Shown here piece after piece: positions 37,110 through 44,008 of a DNA stretch of 64,000 nucleotides; positions within the stretch are counted from its first letter, which is position 1; every line of letters begins with the position of its first letter. The position numbers and the translations under genes are program-made. Source of the DNA: Alicycliphilus denitrificans_A. Its GTDB lineage: Bacteria > Pseudomonadota > Gammaproteobacteria > Burkholderiales > Burkholderiaceae_C. Where the stretch lies: contig NZ_CP126238.1 of NCBI RefSeq assembly GCF_044792555.1, positions 3,224,001 to 3,288,000 of the forward strand. The letters are read 5' to 3'. The notes beneath the pieces were generated by a model. The model was given only the letters and a program-made list of their open reading frames with translations, was not told the origin of the DNA and made no database searches.

Positions 37110-38072
37110 ATGCGCCTTGACCTTCGCGCCTTGCGCAGCTTTGTCACGGTCGCCTCGGCCGGCTCGATCTCGTCGGCAGCGCACAGCCTGCACATCGCCC
37201 AGCCTGCGCTGAGCGTGCAGATCAAGCAACTGGAGGAGCAGCTGGGCGCGGCACTGTTCGACCGGCATCCGCGCGGCGTGGTGCTGACGGCCGTGGGCGA
37301 GCGCCTGCTGGGCCATGCGGTGGAAATCCTGCGGCGCGTGGACGTGGCCTACGACGACGTGCGCCAGGCGGTAGACCAGCCCAGCGGCCGGGTGGCGATC
37401 GCGCTGCCGCAATCGGTGGCCAAGTTCGTGACCGTGCCGCTGGTGCAGGCGGTGGTGCGCCAGTGGCCCATGATCCAGCTGCAGATGGTGGAGATGAGCT
37501 CGGGCTACATCCCGCAGCAGCTGCTGCACGGCCTGGTGGACATCGGCATGACCTTTGGCACGGAAGACGACGCGCGCATGCGCTTCATGCATGTGCTGCA
37601 GGAGGAGCTGGTGTTCGTTACCACGGCGCAGCAGCTGGCGCAGTACCGGGACGGCTCGACCGGCGACGCCGCCCACATGGCCCTGCAAGACGCGGCGCGG
37701 TTTCCGATGGTGCTGCCCACCACGGCGCAAAGCCTGCGCCGCGTGATCGACGCCTATATGGCCAAGGCCGGCGCAGCGCCTCGCATCGTGGTCGAGGTCA
37801 ACACCATCCACGAAATGCTGGCCCTGGTGGCCGCGGGCATCGGCTCGACGATCTTGTCGTTTGCGGCCGTCAGTGATCTGCTGGCGGCCCGGCAACTGCT
37901 GGCGCTATCCATCGTCCGCCCGGCGATGTCCCGCTCCATCTACGCCTGCCGCTCGGCCACCTTGCCGATGTCGATCGCGGCGACCAAGGTGTACGAGCAA
38001 TTGCTCGCCACCATCGTCTCGCTGGCGTCCAACCGGCGCTGGCCCCAGTCCACGCTGGCGCCAGCGCACTGA
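37110..38072 (+). CDS. LysR-family transcriptional regulator
   Basis: A 320-residue regulator. The N-terminal helix-turn-helix (about residues 3-62: LRALRSFVTVASAGSISSAA, QPALSVQIKQLEEQLGAALF) is intact, followed by a substrate-binding effector domain. Its position divergent from the Bug receptor, CoA-transferase and hydratase genes, with a T-N11-A dyad between, makes it the likely regulator of that cluster and of its own gene. The inducer is probably the carboxylate or its CoA ester, but this is inference. Confidence 0.93.
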   Translation: MRLDLRALRSFVTVASAGSISSAAHSLHIAQPALSVQIKQLEEQLGAALFDRHPRGVVLTAVGERLLGHAVEILRRVDVAYDDVRQAVDQPSGRVAIALPQSVAKFVTVPLVQAVVRQWPMIQLQMVEMSSGYIPQQLLHGLVDIGMTFGTEDDARMRFMHVLQEELVFVTTAQQLAQYRDGSTGDAAHMALQDAARFPMVLPTTAQSLRRVIDAYMAKAGAAPRIVVEVNTIHEMLALVAAGIGSTILSFAAVSDLLAARQLLALSIVRPAMSRSIYACRSATLPMSIAATKVYEQLLATIVSLASNRRWPQSTLAPAH

Positions 38073-38213
38073 AAACCAGGACTTACATCACAACATCCGC
38101 ACCAGCGCCGCGCAGCATGAACGCGTTCCACAGCACGAAAGCGCCGCACCTGGATTGACAACGCCCATCCAAATACCGATAGTCAAAAGCAATGCCGCCC
38201 GGGGGTAGGAGCC

Positions 38214-39325
38214 ATGAACAACATCGTTGCGTTCCAAAGAGCCATGGATGCATTGCAGCAGCTGGCCGCACCCACGCCACCGTGGCACGACATCCTGGCT
38301 ACGGCACGGGATTTCATAGGGGCCGATGCAGGCAGTTTCTTGATGTTTGGCCCAGACCAGGATCTATGGATGCTGGAGCAAACCGGCATCGACACCGCAG
38401 CCGAGCGCGAGTACCGGGATCATTTCCACGCCCTCGACCCCCTGGTCAAGCCCGCGCTCGATGCGCCCCCGGGCACATGGTTCGACAGCCTGCAGCTTCC
38501 CCCACCCCCCTCCCCCCACCCCACTTCACACACAACCAGGGCCAGGGCCTTGCCTTCCACGCGGACTACTTTGGCAAACACCGCATCGGCCAGGTGCTGG
38601 CACTCGTCGTCGCAAACGATGGGTTCGCGAAAGCCGGCTTCAGCTTTCAAAGAAGCACGGCGCAACCCAGGACACGCTCGGGCATGGCGCAGCAGGCGCT
38701 GACCCAGTACACCCAGGCCTTGGCGCATGCCTTCAGCCAGCGCCGCAAGGCCGTGCACGCACGCCTGGACGCGATAGAAGCCACGCTGGCGGGCTTTGGC
38801 GAGGCGAGCTTTCTGGCGACGCGGCGCGGCCTGGTGTGGCGGCTGTCGCCCCTGGCCGCCGAATGGCTGCGCGGCGCGCACATGCTCTGCCCCCGCGATG
38901 GCACACTCACCCACGCCAACCCCGTGGTGGCGCGGCGCCTGCGCCTGGCCCTGGAGCAGGTGGCCCATACCGGCCGCGGCGCCACGCTCGCCGTGCCCGC
39001 CGGCTGGGGCGAGGCCCTGCGGCTGGACATAGGGCCGGCGCACGCCTCGCTCAGGCTGGGGTCTGAAAACACCCTCTTTGCCCGCCTGCGCAGGAACAGC
39101 GCCTTTGCCCAGCCCGACGTGGAGGAGCTGTGCGCCCACTTCGGCCTGCCCCCCGCCGAGGGCCGGGTGCTGGCGGCCCTGGTCAGCGGCCATGCGCCCA
39201 ATGAATATGCCAGCGTCGCGGGGCTGGCGCAGCACACCGTGCGCAACCAGATCGCCGCCCTGATGCGCAAGATGGGCTGCAGCCGCCAGTCCGAGCTGGT
39301 GCGGCTGGGGGCACTGCTGCGCTAG
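38214..39325 (+). pseudogene. LuxR-type HTH regulator, frameshifted at a C-tract
   Basis: The first part starts at ATG 38214 (MNNIVAFQRAMDALQQ) and reads sensibly as a sensor-like domain up to TWFDSLQLPP near 38498. There a run of cytosines broken by single A and T bases (38499-38522) shifts the frame by -1; the reading resumes in another frame (GLAFHADYFGKHRIGQVL) and continues to a C-terminal HTH of the LuxR type (LPPAEGRVLAALVSGHAPNEY, AQHTVRNQIAALMRKMGCSR) ending at 39325. Restoring one base would give a protein of about 370 residues. So it is a disrupted regulator, a slippage-controlled phase-variable one, or a sequencing error in the C-run. Confidence 0.7.
38499..38522 (+). repeat. Interrupted poly-C tract at the LuxR frameshift
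   Basis: Runs of 5, 6, 6 and 4 cytosines separated by single A or T bases. Such tracts slip during replication and also cause sequencing errors. Confidence 0.8.
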
Positions 39326-39460
39326 TGGTTGGCATCGGCGCCGCGCGACTGCTGCCGGCCCATGGTCAATTTTGCCCATGGCGCCGAGCCCGCGGCCGCC
39401 CGACACTGGGGGCCCCATCTGCGCCCCTGCGCTCCACCGTCACTGCTCCATGGAGGCCCT

Positions 39461-40591
39461 ATGCTGAAACTGAAACGGTTCGTGCTCCGCCTGGGCCTGC
39501 TGGCCGCGGCCTGCTTGCCCGCACTCGCCCTGTCCGTGCCGGTCTATACGGCGGTCGACCTGGGCACCCTGGGCGGCAGCTACAGCTACGGCTGGAGCAT
39601 CAACGACAGCGGCCAGGTCACGGGCGTTTCCTCCATCGCCGGCAACGCCGCAACCCACGCCTTCCTGTATTCGGCGGGCGCCATGACCGACCTGGGCACC
39701 CTGGGCGGCGATAGCAGCAGTGGTTATGGCATCAACAACAGCGGCCAAGTCACCGGCCTGGCTTTCACCGCCGGCAACGCCGCCGCCCACGCCTTCCTGT
39801 ATTCGGCGGGCACCATGACCGACCTGGGCACCCTGGGCGGCAGCTACAGCTACGGCTGGAGCATCAACGACAGCGGCCAGGTCACGGGCGTTTCCTCCAT
39901 CGCCGGCAACGCCGCAACCCACGCCTTCCTGTATTCGGCAGGCACCATGATCGACCTGGGCACCCTGGGCGGCGGCAACAGCTATGGCGTGGGCATCAAC
40001 GATAGCGGCCAGGTCACCGGCGAAGCCTCCACCGCCGGCAACGCCGCAAACCACGCCTTCCTGTATTCGGCGGGCACCATGATCGACCTGGGCACCCTGG
40101 GCGGCGATAGCAGCAGTGGTTTTGGCATCAACAACAGCGGCCAAGTCACCGGCCAGGCTTTCACCGCCGGCAACGCCGCCGCCCACGCCTTCCTGTATTC
40201 GGCAGGCACGATGACCGATCTGGGTGCCCTGGGCGGCGGCAACAGCTTTGGCGTGGGCATCAACGACAGCGGTCAAGTCATAGGTTCCTTCTTGGCCATC
40301 GGCGCCCCCGGTTGGTATCCCTTCCTTTATACCGACGGCACCATGCATGACCTCAACAGCCTGCTGGCACCCGGATTTGGCACCACTTTGCATGAGGCAC
40401 GCAGCATCAACAACTCCGGCCAGATCATTGCCAATGGGGTGAATGGCCGCGCCTACCTGCTGACCCCCGAATCCTTTGCCGGCACCGTGCCGGAGCCGGG
40501 CAGCCTGGCACTGCTCGGTATAGGTATCGCGGGCCTGGCCCTGGCGTCAAGAAGGCGGCGCAGGTTGCATGGGGCATGCCGGCGCATTTAG
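39461..40591 (+). CDS. HAF-repeat PEP-CTERM surface protein
   Basis: A 376-residue exported protein. The signal peptide (LKRFVLRLGLLAAACLPALALS) precedes six repeats of 44 residues, each running DLGTLGG...SINDSGQVTG...GNAATHAFLYS, matching the extracellular HAF-type repeat. The C-terminus is a textbook PEP-CTERM sorting signal: VPEPGSLALLGIGIAGLALASRRRRR. Such proteins are processed by an exosortase (EpsH-type) during export to the envelope, with biofilm or exopolysaccharide links; no exosortase gene lies in the window. Start ATG 39461 follows GGAGG. The tandem repeats are nearly identical at DNA level, so recent expansion is likely. Confidence 0.92.
   Translation: MLKLKRFVLRLGLLAAACLPALALSVPVYTAVDLGTLGGSYSYGWSINDSGQVTGVSSIAGNAATHAFLYSAGAMTDLGTLGGDSSSGYGINNSGQVTGLAFTAGNAAAHAFLYSAGTMTDLGTLGGSYSYGWSINDSGQVTGVSSIAGNAATHAFLYSAGTMIDLGTLGGGNSYGVGINDSGQVTGEASTAGNAANHAFLYSAGTMIDLGTLGGDSSSGFGINNSGQVTGQAFTAGNAAAHAFLYSAGTMTDLGALGGGNSFGVGINDSGQVIGSFLAIGAPGWYPFLYTDGTMHDLNSLLAPGFGTTLHEARSINNSGQIIANGVNGRAYLLTPESFAGTVPEPGSLALLGIGIAGLALASRRRRRLHGACRRI
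39557..40348 (+). repeat. Six tandem 132-bp repeats in the HAF-repeat gene
   Basis: Units begin at 39557, 39689, 39821, 39953, 40085 and 40217. Units 1 and 3 are almost identical through the GSYSYGWSIND block, while 2 and 5 share DSSSG, suggesting duplication of a two-unit block. The last unit has diverged. Confidence 0.93.
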
Positions 40592-40678
40592 CCATATGCG
40601 CGGGCGCAGTAGCCACGCAAAGCCCGATGCGGCCAGCCAAAGACGCGAATTCGAATACACCGTTTCCGTGGAGCAGTC

Positions 40679-42070
40679 ATGAGAATAGCTTTCGCCATTG
40701 GCGCAGTCCTGTCGGCACTCATGCTTTCGGCCTGCGCCTCGAGGATCCCCGTCCGCACCGAAGGTTTCAAGGAAGCACCTGATTGCCAGGCCATCTACGA
40801 AGCCCCGGCGCAAAAAGGCGACGCCATTGCATACCCGGAAAGCGATTGCTGGCTGCGCGCGGTGGAGGAGCGCCAGGCCTACGACCTGCTGTTCATCGAG
40901 TTCGACGACCAGGGCTGGATACAAGGGTCATCGAAGGTGCGAGATGGCCGTCCGGATCACCTCGACCAGCTGTTCCAGCAGTTGAACCGCCTGGTCGAGA
41001 AACACAGGCAAGAGGGTATCTCTCTGGTTCTTTTCATCCATGGATGGCATAACGACGCCTCTGCGAACAACGACAAACTGAGGGACTTCAGGGTCATGCT
41101 GCGCGACTTCAACGACCTGGAAACCATGAATGGCGGACGGCGCGTGGTGGGGCTGTATGTAGGTTGGCGCGGCGACTCCATTACGCTGTCCGGGTTAAAG
41201 GAATTGACTTTCTGGGATCGGAAGAACACGGCCGAGAAAGTGGCACAGGGCTCCGTGCGCGAGCTTTTCGCGCGTCTTGGCGTGCTGCGGTACAAGACGG
41301 GCGCACGCGACAGCAAGCGCCTGCGCATGCTCTCCATAGGCCACTCCTTCGGCGGCCTCATCATGTACGAGGCGTTGAGCGGCGAGTTCATCAGAAGCGC
41401 CGCCAACCACCGGGACGCGGCGGGCGGTGAACAGGATTGCCCGAAGAATCGCGACTTTTTCTCTCGCACCAGCGACCTGGTGATCATGGTCAACCCCGCC
41501 TACGAGGGCACGCGGTACGAGGCCCTGTGGAAGGCCATGCGCTCCAAATGCATTCATGACGATCAATGGCCCATGGTGATCACCGCCACGTCTACCGCAG
41601 ACCAGGCAACCAAGACATTTTTCCCCCTCGCGCGCACGTTCAACACGATTTTCGAAAGCGACCCCGGCGATGAGCGCATCGCGAACATCCATACGGTCGG
41701 CCACAATGAGCGCTACACGACCCATATCTTGAGCCGCTGCACCGAGGACGACCCCAAGTGCAATAGCACCTGCGCCGCCGCCCCCAAGTCCTTACAAGCT
41801 GAAGCGACAGACATGGAGCGAACCCAGCATCTCCGTGCCGAATCGGACTACATCAAAATGAAAGGGCGCATGCTTTTCGGAAAAGATGACTACCTCTGCG
41901 ACGGCTTGCACATCAAGATGAGGCCGCAATGGCAGCCAGTAGGCAATCCGTTCTGGGTGATGCAAACCACGGGCGAAATCATTGAGGATCACGGCGACGT
42001 GTTCAACCCTAGCTTTCAGGCCTTCATTCGCCAGGCCTATCTGGGCCTGCGGTACGACATGGGCGACTGA
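40679..42070 (+). CDS. Lipoprotein alpha/beta-hydrolase of unknown substrate
   Basis: A 463-residue predicted lipoprotein: signal peptide with lipobox LSAC (Cys19). An alpha/beta-hydrolase fold is indicated by an oxyanion-hole segment LVLFIHGWHNDA (about 117-128) and a nucleophile elbow SIGHSFGG with Ser223. The acid and histidine of the triad cannot be placed safely, although NIHTVGHNERY near 345 is a candidate. The family is unknown to me; serine esterase or lipase activity on the envelope is the best guess. Codon use looks less GC-biased than neighbours (for example AGA, ATA, TTA codons), compatible with recent transfer. It is followed by a 28-bp inverted repeat. Confidence 0.75.
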   Translation: MRIAFAIGAVLSALMLSACASRIPVRTEGFKEAPDCQAIYEAPAQKGDAIAYPESDCWLRAVEERQAYDLLFIEFDDQGWIQGSSKVRDGRPDHLDQLFQQLNRLVEKHRQEGISLVLFIHGWHNDASANNDKLRDFRVMLRDFNDLETMNGGRRVVGLYVGWRGDSITLSGLKELTFWDRKNTAEKVAQGSVRELFARLGVLRYKTGARDSKRLRMLSIGHSFGGLIMYEALSGEFIRSAANHRDAAGGEQDCPKNRDFFSRTSDLVIMVNPAYEGTRYEALWKAMRSKCIHDDQWPMVITATSTADQATKTFFPLARTFNTIFESDPGDERIANIHTVGHNERYTTHILSRCTEDDPKCNSTCAAAPKSLQAEATDMERTQHLRAESDYIKMKGRMLFGKDDYLCDGLHIKMRPQWQPVGNPFWVMQTTGEIIEDHGDVFNPSFQAFIRQAYLGLRYDMGD

Positions 42071-42118
42071 TCAGCTTTCTCATGGCTCAAGTAGCGTTTT
42101 CTGTTGAAGAGGAAACCA

Positions 42119-42207
42119 CCGTCATCCCCGCGAAGGCGGGGATCCACAGCAACGACGCATCAACGGCTTGGGTTGCACTTGGATCCCCGCCTTCGCGGGG
42201 ATGACGG
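42119..42207. repeat. 28-bp perfect inverted repeat (REP/MITE-like)
   Basis: Arms at 42119-42146 and 42180-42207 are exact reverse complements around a 33-nt spacer. Each arm is itself a hairpin with the core CCCCGCGAAGGCGGGG. This kind of dyad is a widespread repeat in proteobacteria and may also act as a terminator. Confidence 0.85.
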
Positions 42208-42310
42208 GCTCCGCGTACATCGCATGCCCTGTAAGGGCCAATCAATAGATATCACTACTTGATCGCCTATCGAATGCTTGGCCCAGCAAATGGCCTTGCG
42301 CAAGGCCGCC

Positions 42311-42616
42311 TCAGCCCCACCAGCGCAAGGCTGCCGCAGCCGCCGCGCCCAGCACCACCACCAGCAGGAACGGCAGCCGCGCCCACAGCGCCAGCGCCGC
42401 CACGGCCAGGGCCGCCAGGCGCGCATCCAGCACCAGCGCCGCCCCGCTGGCAAACGTGTTCATTACCGTGAGCGATGCCAGCAGCGCCACGGTCAGCGCG
42501 CCGGCCACGCGGTGCATGCGCGGGCTGTGCAGCCAGCGCGCCGGCACCGCGTAGCCCGCCAGCTTGGTGGCAAAGGCGCAGGCGCAGGCCAGCAGGATGG
42601 CCGCCCACAAGGTCAT
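42311..42616 (-). CDS. azlD: AzlD-family membrane protein
   Basis: A 101-residue protein with about three to four hydrophobic segments, starting MTLWAAILLACACAFATKLAG and ending LPFLLVVVLGAAAAAALRWWG. AzlD is the small partner of AzlC in export of branched-chain amino acids. The ATG at 42616 overlaps the azlC stop by 4 nt (ATGA), so the two are translationally coupled. It is the last gene of the brnT-brnA-azlC-azlD run. Confidence 0.88.
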   Translation of the reverse strand: MTLWAAILLACACAFATKLAGYAVPARWLHSPRMHRVAGALTVALLASLTVMNTFASGAALVLDARLAALAVAALALWARLPFLLVVVLGAAAAAALRWWG

Positions 42617-43368
42617 GACGGATGCCCCTCCCCGGCCGCCGGCGGCGCGGGCCGCAGCCAGCCCCAGGCGGCGCCCACGGCGGCCGCCAGCAGGATGGGC
42701 AGGCCCGGCGGGACCAGCGGGATGGCCAGCGCGGTCACCAGGCCGCAGGCCAACGCCAGCACGATCGGCTCGCGCGCCTGCAGGCGCGGCCACAGCAGGC
42801 CCAGGAACGCCGCCACGGCCGCGCCGTCGAGCCCGAAGCGGCGCGGGTCGCCCAGCGCGTCGCCCAGCAGCGCGCCGAGCAGCGTGAATGCATTCCACAG
42901 CACGAAAACGCCGACGCCGGCGGTCCAGAAGCCGCGGCGCTGCTCGTCGGGCGCCTGCTGCGCCAGGGCGGTGGCGGCCGATTCGTCGATGGTCAGCTGC
43001 GCCATGCACCAGCGCCACCGGCCGCGCGGCGCCAGCAGCCGCTGCATCTGCATGCCATAGACCGCGTTGCGCACACCCAGCAGCGTGGCCGCGCCCACGG
43101 CGGCCGACGCCGCGCCGCCGCCCGCGATCACGCCGATGAAGGCGAACTGCGAGCCGCCGGTGAACATCAGCAGGCTCAGCGCCATGGCCTGGGCCACGCT
43201 CAGGCCCGCGGCGACGGCCAGCGCGCCAAACGAGATGCCGTACAGCCCCGTGGCCACGGCGATCGACAGCCCCATGCGCACGGCGGGGGTGAGCCGCCGT
43301 GCGAGCCCCTGCTTTTTGTCGTGCCACACGAGGGACTCAAGCTCAGGCCGCCTGTCGCTGCCGCTCAT
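42613..43368 (-). CDS. azlC: AzlC-family branched-chain amino acid exporter
   Basis: A 251-residue membrane protein with about six to seven helices. The family features FGALAVAAGLSVAQAMALS, MFTGGSQFAFIGV, GVRNAVYGMQM and LTIDESAATAL are present. With AzlD it forms an exporter of leucine and analogues. The ATG at 43368 overlaps the brnA stop by 4 nt, so translation is coupled to the antitoxin gene, an arrangement I do not recall for this family and discuss under findings. Confidence 0.92.
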   Translation of the reverse strand: MSGSDRRPELESLVWHDKKQGLARRLTPAVRMGLSIAVATGLYGISFGALAVAAGLSVAQAMALSLLMFTGGSQFAFIGVIAGGGAASAAVGAATLLGVRNAVYGMQMQRLLAPRGRWRWCMAQLTIDESAATALAQQAPDEQRRGFWTAGVGVFVLWNAFTLLGALLGDALGDPRRFGLDGAAVAAFLGLLWPRLQAREPIVLALACGLVTALAIPLVPPGLPILLAAAVGAAWGWLRPAPPAAGEGHPS

Positions 43369-43685
43369 TTCGCGTGTGTCTTATGCGCCTCAACGTAGGA
43401 GCGCAGCACGGCATTGATGCGGGACTGATAACGCTTGCCCGTGTGCCTGAAGAACTCCAACACTTCGGTATCAATGCGCAGCGTGATTTGCTGCTTGGTG
43501 TGGGGCAGCTCCGCCGCTGCCTTCATCCAGACGGCATCTGGCAAGCTGGGCGCGTCGCTGTAGTCGATCTGCTCATCCGGCATGGCGGCCACGGCATCCA
43601 GCCGGGCCTTCTGCCCGGCGCTCAGGACGGGTGGCTTTTTCAGGTCAAGCGTTCGCTTCACGGTATTGCTGTCTTTCGTTGGCAT
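43365..43685 (-). CDS. brnA: BrnA antitoxin
   Basis: A 106-residue protein of the BrnA family (type II toxin-antitoxin): a flexible N-terminal toxin-binding part and a C-terminal ribbon-helix-helix DNA-binding domain (about 75-106: ITLRIDTEVLEFFRHTGKRYQSRINAVLRSYVE region). In known systems BrnA dimers repress their own promoter. Start ATG 43685 lies within the 3' end of brnT (41-nt overlap). It ends overlapping the azlC start. Confidence 0.9.
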   Translation of the reverse strand: MPTKDSNTVKRTLDLKKPPVLSAGQKARLDAVAAMPDEQIDYSDAPSLPDAVWMKAAAELPHTKQQITLRIDTEVLEFFRHTGKRYQSRINAVLRSYVEAHKTHAK

Positions 43686-43923
43686 TGGCTTTCCTTGCAG
43701 AGATGAGGCGGATGGCGTCCTCGTGTCGGACGGTGTAGACCACATACAGGACGGCGGAGTAAGCAAGGCCAATCGTGGCCCAACGATCTTCGCCGTAGTC
43801 CTCGCGTCCGTCGTAGGCTTCGATCCGCCCGGCGTCGTAAAAAACAAGCGCGGCATCCTCGAAGGAAACGCGGTGTTTTTGCAGGTTTTGTGCCGCTTTG
43901 CCGGCATCCCATTCAAGTTCCAT
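43645..43923 (-). CDS. brnT: BrnT toxin (RelE-fold ribonuclease)
   Basis: A 92-residue toxin. Family landmarks are LEWDAGKAAQNLQKHRVSFEDAALVFYD at the N-terminus, the EDRWATIGLA stretch, and VVYTVRHEDAIRLISARKA with the conserved RLISAR basic motif. In Brucella BrnT is a ribosome-independent mRNA interferase that inhibits translation and is neutralised by BrnA. It opens the run brnT-brnA-azlC-azlD. A dyad just upstream may be the BrnA operator. Confidence 0.92.
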   Translation of the reverse strand: MELEWDAGKAAQNLQKHRVSFEDAALVFYDAGRIEAYDGREDYGEDRWATIGLAYSAVLYVVYTVRHEDAIRLISARKANANERQQYREANA

Positions 43924-43934
43924 CGAGGTTTTAT

Positions 43935-43957
43935 TGTAATCTCATTTTGTAGTTACA
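43935..43957. promoter_or_regulatory. Candidate BrnA operator and promoter of brnTA
   Basis: TGTAA-N13-TTACA dyad, 12-34 nt upstream of the brnT start. On the minus strand it also contains TACAAT, a possible -10, ending only about 10 nt from the ATG, which would give an almost leaderless mRNA. Confidence 0.5.
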
Positions 43958-44008
43958 TTGACCCTTTTGCCGGATTTGCAGGTCGCCAAATGCGCTCTCA
44001 GTGCGCCC

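Noticed and set aside
39557..40348. Regular repeats that might suggest a CRISPR array
   Set aside because: Units are 132 bp without unique spacers and encode protein repeats; no cas genes are present.
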